Assembly (NCBI GenBank): GCA_933228765.1 | Contig: OW121755.1 | Location: 15,292,184 to 15,356,183 of the forward strand | DNA from: Miltochrista miniata | Lineage: Eukaryota > Arthropoda > Insecta > Lepidoptera > Erebidae | Reading direction: 5' to 3' | Length of the DNA stretch: 64,000 nucleotides | Shown: positions 10,579-22,314 of the stretch, piece by piece | How positions within the stretch are numbered: the first letter of the stretch is position 1 | How the letters are laid out: every line of letters starts with the position of its first letter | Made by a program: the position numbers and the translations under genes | Notes under the pieces: model-generated | What the model was told of the DNA's origin: nothing | What the model saw: only the letters and a program-made list of their open reading frames with translations | Database searches by the model: none

Positions 10579-12029
10579 TATTTCTAATTGCAATATTGAT
10601 ATTAGTTAGGTAAATAAATGTCAACTTTATTAATTTTATGATGTCAGTGTCTATCACTACTTAATATCAATCAATTTTCAATAAAATAATCAATAATTAT
10701 TAACTAATATTACTAACATAAAAAATAAATTAAAAGATTGAACGCTTAGACTTAGACTAAGAATATGACACCGATAATACATCAAGGAAAACAAAAGTAT
10801 CAAATTTGTTAGTAGCAACAATTGGCACTATACGGCTATGTGCGCCGCGCCGGCTGATTTCTTACGATCGTAAAGAAATTTGAAAACCGAATTTACGCTC
10901 TTAATAAGTAAACTTTATCTAAACGCGGAAATTACCTAATATTTCTTTTGTACTGCTCTTTGTTCTACCATCACTACGCTAGAATCAGGTACGTAGGTTT
11001 CTGTAAGTTCTTAGCAATGCATATGCACAGCATTTTATATTGCAAAGTTGTCGACGTGGTAAAATGTGAACCGGCGACAAAGAGCGTACCTATCTATTTC
11101 TGTAACTCAATAAAGGGAAGTCTTCCTGCAGAGCGTTTTCCGCCCTCAAATGTAGGAATTGCTTCCATGCTGTCAAGTAAGTAATTGGCTCACAGCCGGC
11201 CACCGATTAGACCAATTGACGTGCCGCTGTTTTGACAACATGCAACTTCTTACGACTTCTGTCTGCATCTGTGTTCTAGGCTACCCACTGATATACTTAC
11301 TTATTATTTAACCATACTATAAGGTAGTTTGAATTACCTATATTGATATTTTTTATTGCCTAAATGTTAGGCTATACTTATTTATTTGGTACAACATCTC
11401 ACATAGTATAACGGTATAACCCTCGAAACCTGGTATTACATTGCGAGGACAGTTGGTCTAGTTCACAGTGCAGCGCAGGCTAGAATAGCTTGTTGGTCGC
11501 GCGTACTCTCGGCGGGCAACACACGCTCAGGCTACGACGATGAAGCACGATCTCGCCCAATGATAACGCTAGCGATAACGTGGTCCACGGCTATTTTTAG
11601 AACTTGATTAATAATGATTACGTTTTATACAAACGTTAACATTGCGCCGGCAGCCTGGTTAAGTCGAATTTGCATATAGAAATGCGACAAGTCGTACTAC
11701 AGTTAGACTGCGTCGCGTCTATGCTGTAGCTGCATTTAGTTGACTACTTTATATCAGAACTTGTTGTGTTACCTCTTTGTGGCTTAGTAGGTAGTTCCTC
11801 TGTTACATGGCTTCAATATACAAACACGCGTAAATGTTTTGTCTGTGAAGGGATTTTACATAATTACTATGCAAAATTGAACGTAATATTGCTATCTTCT
11901 TTTTTATGAAGATGCCGGTCTGGTCGATAGCGAGTGTGTGCGTAGAATTTTTTCATGTCTTCGAGATAACAGGCATAACCAGGTAATTGGGTTCTTATGC
12001 GATTCTCGAGGTTCAAAGCAGATTCAACT
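10579..12029. other. Mostly unique AT-rich DNA
   Basis: Nothing recognised as a gene. A more GC-rich patch at 11410-11560 has no clear ORF. Confidence 0.45.
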
Positions 12030-12290
12030 GCAAGCGGTGGTGCACTTGCTGACTAACCCGCTTTATAAAACGCTAGAGGTGCACCAAATAACACCTCCCG
12101 GATTACGAAAGTAAGCCTGAAGAAATGAGTCCTGGTTCCCTGCACTAAAGGCTGTTCCCGATTACTGTAGCGATCTAGTAAGTGACGTAGGCGACAGAGG
12201 GTGCTAAGAATCTGCGAGCTAAAAAGGCTATTTACCACAAACGACTGACCCTGTCTACGTACAACGCTCCAACTTACAGGATAACGAGGG
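12030..12290 (+). pseudogene. Decayed RTE LINE 5' region
   Basis: Words in the same order as the RTE copy at 24680-24960: GTGGTGCACTTGCTGA, GGCTGTTCCCGATTACTG, GGGTGCTAAGAATCTGCG and CTGACCCTGTCTACGT. It stops soon after the position of the ORF start. No intact ORF remains. Confidence 0.65.
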
Positions 12291-13091
12291 ACAGCTAGAA
12301 GGATAATAATAGTAATTATAATCGACGCATATCGATATGCTGGAAGGAAACATCCTTTTCATGCACATACTAAAACAGTAGGTACTACAACAATTACACA
12401 ACCGCCCACTAATTGTGTCAATCTCTCACCCATTTTTCCACAGTCACATCACCAGAGCTGACTGAAATTAATGTGAATGTACTTCATCCATTTAAAACCC
12501 GGATTCATACAAAATCATGATTCATAATCGTTATAGAAACGTAATAAACACCTTGTTTTCGTGTGACTAACATCCAACCCAGAGTCCTTATTTTTGTAAA
12601 GCATGGATATAAGGAACCTATCTTAAAGATAAATGACTAAGATTCCTAAAATAGCTCAAAGACCAACCGAATGCTTTTTGTTATCTTACTGCTTCATTGC
12701 GACAAAATGATAAATTTAATGTGAACTGGTTAATAAAAATCTAGGTTTTTGTGACAACCTAATTATTAACTGCACATTTTACACGTTTAGGTAACACTAT
12801 CTTCTTATTTCTACGCTAAAAAGATATCCCGAGATGCTAATATTGTAGGACATTTCAACATTTTCATGTGATTTGTGTATCTATAATTGCTTTTTTGGAA
12901 TTTTTTATTTATGATAATAGATTCCATGAAATAATAATATGTTTTATTGTGTATATTTACCTATTTGTCTATTTTGTATTTTTGCACGCCAAAACATTAT
13001 TTTGTTTATATGAGCTTGCGTGAATTCCTAATTTTTCTAGTATTATTTCAATACAACGCATTCAACGTATCACAACTTCACAAGTATGTTA
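12291..13091. other. AT-rich intergenic DNA
   Basis: No gene, repeat boundary or RNA recognised. Confidence 0.45.
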
Positions 13092-13347
13092 TAAACCGAC
13101 CAAGTGCGAGTCGGAGTCGCACACAGAGGGTTCCGTACCAAGAAACGGCAAAAAAAATCACGTTACTCGTATGGGAGAGAGCCCCCCCTTAATCCTACCC
13201 TTTTTCTGATATTATAACTGCAACAGAAATACATCATCTGTGAAATTTCTTCTCTCTAGCTATCACGGTTCCTGAGATACAGCGTCATGACGGATAGACA
13301 CAGACAGCGAAGTCTCATTAATAGTCCCGTATTTACCCTTTGCGTAC
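13092..13347 (+). repeat. Lepidopteran dispersed repeat ('aaaccgaccaagtgcgag' family), short form
   Basis: Starts AAACCGACCAAGTGCGAGTC and includes GGGTTCCGTACC, AACAGAAATACATCATCTG, CTAGCTATCACGGTTCCTGA and GTCCCGTATTTACCCTTTG. I recognise this word order from lepidopteran genomes. A long-form relative lies inverted at 15079-15749. Element class is not settled. Confidence 0.75.
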
Positions 13348-13720
13348 TATCCTACTTCTATGAGGGGTGGCGCCAAGCCACTGTCTTGGCCTACTTCTGC
13401 AAGAACGGCGAGCAACCAAACTGCCGTCTCAAAGGCTCTTGGTCATGGAGGTCGGTACTACCGACCCCGTCGCCTACTGCGCAATTTCGGAGGGAGGATT
13501 CTCTCCCGACAACTCTTTTGCGAACATAGCTTGTTCGCAGAAAGACGTCATTTCATTTTATCTCCCGGTGTATGCGCCACAGATAGCACCGAGGCACCCG
13601 TGCCCGGTAAGTATCTGGGACGCTCAGTGAATGAGGCTACCAAAGCCACACTAAAAAAAACTATTCCAGAATTAAATTGTATAATAACGTTCCGTTCTTA
13701 CTAATATAAAACGAGAGGAC
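13348..13720 (+). other. GC-richer segment with overlapping ORFs, unidentified
   Basis: Three short ORFs in different frames overlap at 13360-13704, the longest about 114 codons (13360-13704). The peptide is Arg-rich (RYYRPRRLLRNFGGR) and a splice-donor-like GTAAGT occurs at 13609. I do not recognise a family. It could be a decayed transposon or an exon; no function is claimed. Confidence 0.3.
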
Positions 13721-14181
13721 AATTCGTATTATATTCCCAGTACCTACCTACTTAAGCACAGATAGGAGATTCATTGCGTCACACATTTATTTAAGTTAAT
13801 ATTTGTAACCTCGACTTTAGTTACATATTTACAAAGTTATTAATAGTACCGAATACACGGTAAGAAATTAAATTAGAAGTCACATAACATGTAAAATATA
13901 ATATTATATTCACCTAAAACCTACTTACTGGGTACTAGTATGTATGGCGAAAGTAGACAATACGTATAGTGTAATTTCAGCACGTTGCAGGATAATCCTC
14001 TGTTCCAGGTGTTGCTCAAGGCGTGGGTCGAATACGGCGGTTGAGTCTAGAGGTTGTCTTTCACAAATACCTTGCCTTGTGCTTTCACGGACCCCGGAAA
14101 AGGTCGCCCACGGGATCCAACATACAAGTTGTGGGCGTTAGCATCGGCATTGAAGTATATCTCGTACTCGATAGCCGATCT
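13721..14181. other. Intergenic DNA, nothing supported
   Basis: AT-rich to about 13960, then mixed composition; no family recognised. Confidence 0.4.
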
Positions 14182-14584
14182 TTTTTATATTTAGCTCGCC
14201 AAATTGACGTCGCCGTCGCCACCAGCCTGATGGAAAGCCGTGGGGCATCTAGCGATTGGGAGCCACCTCTGACAGCGGTCCTCAAGTTGGCGGCCTTGTG
14301 ATGTGCCTCTTCACGCTCCGCTTGAAGAACCCAGGATTGTAAGAGAAGGGAAACACGTGCGCTGGCAGGTCGTTCCAGGTTTTTATGGTTCGACAGAGAA
14401 ACAATCTTTTGAATCGTTCAGTTCTAGCGAAGATTCTCTCCACTGTGTGAGAGTGGCACCTCTGTCCAGCACGCGTTGTTCGGGATCGGAAAGGAGAGGG
14501 CGGGATTAGGTTGAAGAGTTCTTCAGAACACTCACCGTGATAGATACGGTAGAATTCGAACATCATTTCAGATGTTTGGTCCCA
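14182..14584 (-). pseudogene. CR1-like LINE 3' end, minus strand
   Basis: An open frame (14566 to 14282) encodes the extreme C-terminus of a LINE RT protein: FYRIYHGECSEELFNLIP, RFKRLFLCRTIKTWNDLP and FPFSYNPGFFKRSVKRH. The 3' UTR continues to about 14182 with the words GCCACCAGCCTGATGG and TTGGCGAGC in reverse. A sibling in the opposite orientation is at 61553-61927. 5'-truncated, no RT catalytic motifs. Confidence 0.8.
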
Positions 14585-14624
14585 GAACTGAAGGGCGCCC
14601 CCTTCAGTTTACTCTGGCGGTTAT

Positions 14625-14995
14625 CGCACAACATAAGAGGACCCAATGCTCCCTGAAGAAAACTGCCTTATAAGGCGCCACCATTAGGGTGGAGACATTG
14701 ACGGGCTGCAACGCGGCTAGATTTATTAGCCCGTTGAGGCGGCATGTCTCTTTGCCGTTATTGTTTAATAGACGCAAGGAGGCACTGGTCCATCCATAGG
14801 CTTGCGCCCCGAGAAATCGAGGCACCGCGGTCTCGGCGCCGCCAAGAACTAGTGGAGACATGGAAGGTGCGACTTGAGGAAGGGGCCATGGAGACATCTT
14901 CTACCGGATGTCACAGATAGTTGCCGGACACGGGTGCTTCGGTAAGTATCTTTGCCGAATACACCGGGGTACAATGGCCGAGGGCCATCACACCT
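14625..14995 (+). pseudogene. Deletion-scarred R1-like LINE fragment
   Basis: Blocks match the element at 214-1364 in the same order: GGAGACATTGACGGGCTGCA, GAGGCGGCATGTCTC, CGCAAGGAGGCACTGG, GAGAAATCGAGGC, GAGACATGGAAGGTGCGACT, TAGTTGCCGGACACGGG and GGTAAGTATCTTTGCCG. Large deletions lie between blocks. Non-functional relic. Confidence 0.8.
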
Positions 14996-15078
14996 GACAT
15001 AAGAAAAAGCAATGTTTTTCTTTAATGAAGGTTCATTAAGTTCTACGCTCTGGATGAGCGGTCAAATTTCAATACAAT

Positions 15079-15749
15079 TTTTAGGGTTTCGTAGCCAAAT
15101 GGCAAAAACGGAACCCCTATAGATTCGTCATGTCTGTCTGTCTGTCCGTCTGTCTGTCCGTCCGTGTGTCACAGCCACTTTTCTCAGTAACTATGAGGTC
15201 TATGCTATTGAAACTTGGTAGCTAGATGTATTCTGTAAACCGCATTAAGATTCTTATATAAAACTAGAAAAAAAGCAGTAAATTTTGGGGGTCCCCATAC
15301 TCAGAACTGAAACTCTAAATTTTTTTTTCATCAAACCCATACGTGTGGGGTATCTATACATAGATCTTTAAAAATGCTATGGAGGTTTCTAACATCATTT
15401 TTTTCTAAAGTGAATAGTTTGAGCAAGAGACTCTTCCAAAGTGGAAAAATTAGTGTCCCCCCCCCCCCCTCTAACTTCTAAACTAAGAGAATGATAAACC
15501 TAAAAAAAATATATGATGTACATTACCATAAAAACTACCAACGAAAATTAGTTCGAACGAGATAGAGCTGGTAGTTTTTTTTTAATACGTCATAAGCCGC
15601 AATTTCCGGTTAGTGAAATCACTACCACTGCGAACGTGTTAAAACATCAGTCAAAGTTACAACGAACTATAAGAACTTTTATATTATGTTACTTGCTGCT
15701 ACGAAACCCTTCATGGGCGAGTCCAACTCGCACTTGGTCGGTTTATTGT
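15079..15749 (-). repeat. Lepidopteran dispersed repeat, long form (inverted)
   Basis: Read on the minus strand it begins AAACCGACCAAGTGCGAGTT (15730-15749) and ends with the (CTGT)-rich tract and a GGTTTCGTAGCC word near 15087. It is the same superfamily as 13092-13347 but with a different ~500-bp interior. No ORF. It may be a non-autonomous transposon; class unresolved. Confidence 0.7.
15130..15166. repeat. (CTGT/CCGT)n microsatellite
   Basis: CTGTCTGTCTGTCCGTCTGT followed by further copies, inside the long-form repeat. Confidence 0.9.
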
Positions 15750-16620
15750 CACTTGACCACAAATAAGTTCGCATAGCAGGTCGGAAAATGTTTGCTTGCT
15801 TTCCTTACCAATCATTTGCTGATTTGCAATTTTGTCCTCGGAAGGAAGTTGAATCTTATGTTACATTGCTTTGAACATAATTATGGACCTATACTTAGTA
15901 CCTACCTAATAGACTTATGCATTGCAGAATTCAAGTAGGTATTCCCTGGTCTTAAAGGTACAGAAGATCGTGATATGGCATACTCGTCATCAAGGTACCG
16001 TATAGCTAGAATGTGCTCGTCAGGTATATTAAACAGTGGCTTTATCGACTAAGGTTTAAATCATCAATAATCATTTCAATAAATTTTAATTGGAATGAAT
16101 TCTATAATTTTCGAGGAAAAATTAATATTATCCTCAATGATTTCATTAATTTTACCTACCTATAAAACTTTTTTTGAGGCAACTGGTCCCTATTGTCAGT
16201 TATGTAGTTGTTTTGTATTTGTGCTGGTTGGGGTAAAAGTTGACCTGCTTCTGCTATAAGACTAATATATAAAATTTATTGGTGATATTTAATATAGTTC
16301 CGGAGAATTACTCGCTTTGTTCATTGGATCTATTTACACGTATGCAGGGCTATGCAATCCCTTTAATACCTACCTTAAGCTAGATCCTACCTATTTATAT
16401 AAACACATACACAATCATGGCTTGTGTTTAAACGCCGCCCATGTACCGATTTTACTACCAATAAAATTCGAAACGTTTACCAAAATGGATAAATGGTCAC
16501 CAAAACTGTTTAAACTTTCGAGATATTAACGGATTATTATTCGGTAAGTCGGTAAGTAGTTGGTAGATTAAGTATAAATCTATCGAAATTACCTACTAAG
16601 TATAAATAAGACCAAAAGGT
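15750..16620. other. AT-rich intergenic DNA
   Basis: No gene or repeat recognised; one 70-codon ORF (16317-16529) has no convincing features. Confidence 0.4.
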
Positions 16621-16683
16621 TCTGGCGCTCGGCGGTCGCTACCGCGGCACACTCGCTTCGCTCGCTGGCCTTCGTGCGTTAAA

Positions 16684-16725
16684 GGTCACAGTTCCAACCC
16701 AATAGGTTAGGTTGGAACTGTGACC
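16684..16725. repeat. Perfect hairpin, 16-bp arms
   Basis: GGTCACAGTTCCAACC at 16684-16699 is exactly complementary to GGTTGGAACTGTGACC at 16710-16725, with a 10-nt spacer. A second hairpin lies 40 bp downstream. Confidence 0.9.
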
Positions 16726-16760
16726 ATTAACGCGCGAAGGCGAGCCTTAAATTTAAATTG

Positions 16761-16800
16761 CCTTAGTGTAATCAAGGTTAGGACCTTGATTACACTCAGG
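16761..16800. repeat. Hairpin, 14-bp perfect arms
   Basis: AGTGTAATCAAGGT (16765-16778) pairs with ACCTTGATTACACT (16783-16796); the outer CCT/AGG extends it. Loop of four bases (TAGG). Confidence 0.9.
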
Positions 16801-17759
16801 CAAATTAGAACTGGAGTATTTGGTGTCAATTCATTAATCTATTTTGGTGACCATTAATCCATTTTGGTGACCACTTAAAATGTTTCCATAAATCATTAGC
16901 CAAGAAAGAGGAACCTAGGTAGAGTAGGTAGCTTTTAAATGTCTCCTAACCATATTGGATGGAACCAAAACAGTCTACTAAGCTAAGACTTAAGACCTAC
17001 AGATAGTAACTTGCAGTTTTCGCATATTAGTACGTTGCCAAAGATCACAAGCACCAATACAATAAAAAAGTATGGCGCGATTTGAAATGTACCACTAGCG
17101 GAATAGTTCGTTCAGTATCGATCTTGACAAGACGATGTTTGACCTGCCACACCCGACCACTCCCTTAGGTCATAAAAAAGCGGCCACCGTACGTCTTCGC
17201 CGACATACTCACGTTGTATTGTATAAGAAACTTATATTTCGATTCAGTCAGCTTGGATATCAAATGATCGTACCACGGGGAGTTTTGACGGAGGGAGATG
17301 ACCTCAAAACCTCGTTCCCAAATTGCTAAGGACTTGGTAAGTATCTCCCTTTCCAGTGATACGCATTTTGATCTTCGTAAGGCTTTGAGAAAACGGCAGC
17401 TCCCTCTTCCGCACGCTCAGCAGATTTCTTTGATTCACTCGTAAATGACTGTTTCGATTCGGGACTAAGGCCTATATTCAGGGCCTTTTCGCTGCGGTTG
17501 GGGCTAGACTAGACTGCAGCGAATGGCTGTAGTAGTCAGCTAGTAAAGTGATGGACGTATGGTTGCCGAAACAACATTCTTTCAGAGTTTCTTTTATGAA
17601 ACACTTTGAAATGCAAGACAGAAAAAATGAAAACCATGGACCCTGTAAACGTTACTGAAAAACTTGAGCTATAGCACAGTAATATACTGTGGATATAGTT
17701 ACATACTGAAATGTAGTATCTCAGTTTTTTACGCTTCACGTCACCCCACATTCAAAAAA
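16801..17759. other. Intergenic DNA, nothing recognised
   Basis: No supported gene; small ORFs only. Confidence 0.4.
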
Positions 17760-18708
17760 GCGTTCAGTCGCAATATGTCCAATTCGCAAAATGTCCAGCG
17801 CGCTCAAATTGTCCAATTCTCACAACGTCCAATTCGCAAATTGTCCAATTCTCACAATGTCCAATTCGCAAATTGTCCAATTCTCACTTCGTCCAATTCT
17901 CACAATGTCCAATTCGCAATTGGTCCAGTTCGTAAAATGGAGTTGTGCTTGATTACGGGAGGCGTTATTGACAACCTTCTGCGAGGCGAGATTCAGCTCG
18001 AAGTAAAAATGTCCTTTTCTCGAAAATGTCTTTTCTCATAATGTTCTTTTCTTTAAATATCCTTTCTCATATATGTGCAATGCAGGATTAACACCGCGCA
18101 ATCCGACTAGGATAGGTTAGGTTAGAAGGCTAAGACGGGAGCGGAGCGGAGCGGAGCTCCCGCATTAGCCTTCGTGGTTATTTTTTTATAACCACCTAAA
18201 CACAACCACCCCAAATTCTAATTATTAACTGATCGTTCTGAATAACATACCTACTTATACATCAAACTTACCAAGTGAATGGTGGTAACTTAGGTGGTTA
18301 TAAAAAAATAACCACGAAGGCTAATGCGGAAGCTCCGCTGCGCTCCGCTCCCGCCTTAGCCTTCTAACCTAACCCATCCACGTCGGATTGCGCGGAGTTA
18401 ATCCTGTAGTGCACATATTTTGAGAAAAGGACATTTTGAGAAAAGGACATTTTGACAAAAGGACATTTAGAGAAAAGGTCATTATGCGATGAGACGGATT
18501 AAAATACCTATGTTGATTCCATTTATCCATATAGATCCCTAAATACGAACTGGACCAATTGCGAATTGGACCAATTGCGAACTGGACCAATTGCGAACTG
18601 GACCAATTGCGAACTGGACCAACTGCGAACTGGACCAATTGCGAACTGGACCTATTGAGAATTGGACATTTGGACATTTTGCGAATTGGACATATTGCGA
18701 CTGAACGC
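17760..18708. repeat. 949-bp foldback element with ~16-bp tandem units in both arms
   Basis: The left end GCGTTCAGTCGCAATATGTC (17760) is exactly inverted at the right end (to 18708), and both sides are flanked by AAAAAA. Moving inward, both arms carry tandem GTCCAATTCNCAANTT units (17778-17935 and inverted 18545-18690). Next come AAAATGTCCTTTTCTC repeats, then a TAGGTTAGGTTAGAAGGC plus GC-rich hairpin block, then a GTGGTTATTTTTTTATAACC word. The unpaired centre is about 18216-18290. No transposase; the ORFs here are read through the repeats. Confidence 0.85.
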
Positions 18709-19104
18709 AAAAAAGGCCGTACGTACGGTCGTTAGTGGCAATATCTAATATTCCATATCTTCTTTCAAATTTAAAAATTATGGAAAATTTCAACAAAATA
18801 TGTATATTTCTAATTACCAATGAGATTTTTCGAAATAAATTAATCCTTACAGTACGGCCCTGCATAATTTTTTCTGCAGCTTGACTGAACACTAAAATTT
18901 CAAAGACTGGCAAAACGTTGGTGGTATGGCTTAAAAAGAACCATGAAAATAATCCTGGATGCAGATGCATCCCCTTGAAAATAACATAAAACTATCATTA
19001 GATGAAAATGTGGGCGTACCTATACTATGCCTTTGCTTACCACTTCGGGGATAAAGGCGTGACTATATGTATGTAAGATAGGATCTGGTTTTAATAATAT
19101 ATTC
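18709..19104. other. AT-rich DNA with a short lepidopteran repeat tail
   Basis: Includes CACTTCGGGGATAAAGGCGT followed by TATGTATGTA near 19036-19075, a word order I recognise from lepidopteran dispersed repeats. No gene. Confidence 0.4.
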
Positions 19105-19258
19105 ATTATCCTCCGAGCCTCTTCCCAACCCAGTCGGAGTCGGCTTTCCAGTCTAACTACGATGCGGCTAGACTTTGATATTTTCCATGAAGCTATTGCC
19201 GTCTGATCTCCAAAACCAATCGGATCTTGTATCTAAAATGCATGGATATCTGGCATAG
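19105..19258 (+). repeat. Lepidopteran dispersed-repeat fragment
   Basis: ATTATCCTCCGAGCCTCTTC followed by CCAGTCGGAGTCGGCTTTCC, AGTCTAACTACGATGCGGCT and GCCGTCTGATCTCC. This is a diverged copy of a repeat common in moth genomes (word order recalled, not searched). Confidence 0.55.
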
Positions 19259-19261
19259 TTT

Positions 19262-19335
19262 TGCAATACGGCATGCCTACCTCCATCGGCTATCCGTTAC
19301 AGGATAGCCGATGGAGGTATGCATGCCGTATTGCA
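19262..19335. repeat. Near-perfect 34-bp-arm hairpin
   Basis: Arm 19262-19295 and arm 19302-19335 are complementary at 33 of 34 positions, with a 6-nt loop (GTTACA). The core of each arm is CTCCATCGGCTATCC and its complement. Confidence 0.92.
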
Positions 19336-19339
19336 GGCA

Positions 19340-20049
19340 ACTTGGGAAGACCGCGCCCCTTGCATCATCAGATTCTTCGTGCTAGTTTCTTTCTAATTTA
19401 CGGCTTCTATATTTATTTATTTATTTATTTAATATTCAGGTGCTTGATGCGCTTACAGCAAAGCCAAGTCGCACATCAAGCCATAACAATATTTATTACA
19501 ATTACAATTACTTCTTCACTTAGATATCTAACTATTGATTAAAAATAAAAATAGATACCTAATTAAAAAATTAATGATCACCAATTATTCAAATTATTAT
19601 GATACAGTTCCCAAATTATTACCACATTGTTTATTATTATTCGTATAAATAATATATTACAAATTATTGCCATAAAAAATAGATAATTACAAAATTAATG
19701 ATTAAAAATTATTCAAATATTCAACAAAATATTCACAAATTATTATACAGATCAGAAATTATTATCACATTGTTCATTATTAGATATATAAATAGGTAAG
19801 TACATAATTACAAATTATTAGTGAAGTAGCGTAAACAGATTACAATATATAAATATTTTTTAATATAAAATATGTCAAAGTTTGGTTCATAGGCAATCAG
19901 GGCATTGAGCATATCCAAGGCATGTCTCGTTGGCGCGTACTCAGCGGTTTTAGTTCGCGCAGCGGGAAGAGCGAACAGGGGTCGCGGCTATAGTTTCAAG
20001 TGCTTTAATAAACTGCCTCTGACCTGATATTTATTAGCAAATCTGATCT
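19340..20049. other. AT-rich DNA with local low-complexity AAATTATT repeats
   Basis: From about 19540 to 19830 the sequence is made of diverged AATTATTACAAATTATT words; no gene. Confidence 0.5.
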
Positions 20050-20282
20050 CCCAAACTTGGGTGTTTGGAGCAATGTGTCGTGTAACTTTGGTTTTAACAA
20101 TACATTGGATGACCGCGACTTGGCTGACGTATGGCGGGACGACCATCCGTCAGATGGACCAACGACCTAGAAAAAGGCGCAGCACCGTAAGTTGTGGCTT
20201 AATTTGGGAGAGTCCAGCAGTGGACTGCCATCGGCAAATTCGATGGATTGAGTATTTTCCGATAGTATTTCATTTACCATAA
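20050..20282 (+). pseudogene. Decayed RTE-like LINE 3' end
   Basis: Words such as ACCATCCGTCAGATGGACCA followed by ACGACCT and GAGAGTCCAGCAGTGGACTG correspond to the 3' region preserved better at 58690-58840 (CTGGACCAACGACCT and CAGCAGTGGACAG). No usable frame. Confidence 0.5.
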
Positions 20283-20289
20283 TCCAGTC

Positions 20290-20330
20290 TCGGGCCCCGG
20301 GCTCGTGGTCAGCCACCCGGGCCCTTTTGG
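20290..20330. repeat. GC-rich hairpin
   Basis: GGGCCCCGGG and CCCGGGCCC flank GTGGTCAGCCA; likely part of the decayed repeat. Confidence 0.6.
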
Positions 20331-20493
20331 TCGGTCCAACCCTACTACTTTCAACTTTGATTTGGTAAACCTGAAATCAGATTCGCCCGATCAACTAGGT
20401 ACAAAGGCGACCTATGAGAACTATTAACGACCCTCTACTTATAGGTGTCAACTAGTGTCAAGCCACTTCGCGAGTTAGTACTACGGCCTGTAC

Positions 20494-20721
20494 TTGTGCT
20501 TTGAGGAATTGTTTCATATGATGCCCACAATTACTTTCTATCATTGCACCGCTCGCCGCAGACAAGGTATTCATCCTCACAATGTGCGACCGGAGTCGGA
20601 ACGTCTACAGTATGGGTTCTTGAAAGGGGTCTTCGAGGCTTTATGCAATATGCAGGGCCGGAAGTGCGAATTTGGCACCTCTGGTGTTGCAAATGTCTAT
20701 AAGCTAATACGACGAGTTTAA
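20494..20721 (+). pseudogene. Possible decayed LINE C-terminus
   Basis: The 75-codon frame reads CFEELFHMMPTITFYHCTAR and RRQGIHPHNV, which loosely resembles the EELFNLIP...H(P/S)H(T/N)V pattern of the CR1-like tails at 14282-14566 and 61557. Weak. Confidence 0.35.
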
Positions 20722-21299
20722 ATCAGATGGACCGTAACTTTAGGTGTCACCTTTGACCTTAGTGACATTAAAAAGACAAAAAAAAACAAAATTCTAAACC
20801 TACGCTCACGTGTATCATTGCAATGGATAAGTTCTACGAGTTTGTATTGAAACCTGGATTGAAGATATTTAAAGAAACACACTGAACAGTGACGAGACGT
20901 CACCTCGTAGTGACGCTATTGTAGCAATTAACAGTAAATCGAAGCAGTGAATCTAAGAAAACGTATTTAGTGTTCCTGTTTCCCAGGAAGACGACAAACA
21001 CTCACGAAAAAAGGCCAAAGACTCACAAATTGTCATGCACGTCCCATTAGTGTCACCAGTAAGTAAGGTACCAAGATTACGGCGCGATGTTCTGAGGTCA
21101 ATCGATGACGCGCGATGGTACTAGTACGAGCGAGGGTACAGAAATGACTAAGACCACGTACATAAGAACATCTAGGTACGAGAGTAACCAAAACAACTGA
21201 AACAAAAACGTGATAAAAGGCACTAGTGTCTGACACGAACGGTATGATGAGGGACGGAACTTGATCCAAAGCATCTGTGGGGCTATAATATCTAAAAAG
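20722..21299. other. Intergenic DNA, nothing recognised
   Basis: Short ORFs only. Confidence 0.4.
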
Positions 21300-21417
21300 C
21301 ATCTGCCCGCTATAACAAACCACAGGCACCTAGCTTCCGCAGCTTCGGCGTCGGCGGTCTCTGCCGCGTCGCCCGGCTCGTCTAATGCCTCCGATTTGTT
21401 ACATAGCGGGCAGATAG
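21299..21417. repeat. Short inverted repeat pair around a GC-rich core
   Basis: ATCTGCCCGCTATAACAAA near 21301 is mirrored by TTTGTTACATAGCGGGCAGAT ending near 21416; the ~75-bp interior is GC-rich (GCAGCTTCGGCGTCGGCGGT). One-base bulge. Could be a small MITE. Confidence 0.75.
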
Positions 21418-22314
21418 GCTGATCTCCCTACGCATCTCCGTTTCAGTGTACAGCTTGTTTCTTTATTATGTTGGGCAACATCGCAAGAGTGCATTCGTTG
21501 CTCCTCTCAGTTTTGGGACCAAACTTCCCAAACTGTGCCCAGATAGCCTGCGCCGCAGCATAATTAATCTGTGGCCGCAGTTCAAGTTCGCCAAGTCTAT
21601 CGGTTTACATTTGCAAATAGGCATGCTCGAGGCACAGGCAGGCACAGCTGGTGGTCCGTTGCGGTTGCTGTACATTCGTCACAAAGTAAATTCGTCACGA
21701 AAAAAAGAATGTGTGAATTCGTCACAATTCACATTTATTCAATAAATTTCCATTTTGTTTATTGTAAATTCGTCACATAGCTTTTATCCGCACCGATTGC
21801 AAATATTTAGCTAATTTAACCAACTTTATCAGTTGGTCTCGACACGATTTCTGACTACCCCACATAGGGATTTTACTATAATACTCATAATCTCTAAGTA
21901 ACATTTAATATAACTCAGAGCAAAAAGAGGATGGGTTAGGTTAGAAGACTAAGTGCGCCTTCACACTAGCGATTTTCCAGCGATGGACGTATGCGCGGCG
22001 GATACGCGACGGCACCGCGACGTATACGCGACGCATACGCCGCGATACTGGAGGATCGTGTACAATCATGTTCACAAGCGATTTATCCTCGGCATGGAAA
22101 TGATTGCTACTAGAAAACAATTATCTTAAGAGTATATTTGACTTAATAAAAATTGAGAGAGATGTTATTTGACGAAGCAATTAAAATGCGGAATATAAAT
22201 TTGCTAAAGATTCTTTTAGGAAATGAAACTATGCGATAAGTTTTTTGGGGAGTGAAAATTAACGAAACAAATTCTGCCAAACGGCAGGATCCCGGTTATT
22301 TTATATGCTGAGTA

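Noticed and set aside
13360..13704. Arg-rich 114-codon ORF as a host gene
   Set aside because: Three overlapping frames, no recognisable family and no splice support; listed only as an unidentified segment.
17664..18970. ORFs of 113-143 codons rich in repeated VQFAIGPVRNWSS or similar
   Set aside because: Translations of the foldback minisatellite; periodicity is of the DNA repeat, not a protein repeat.
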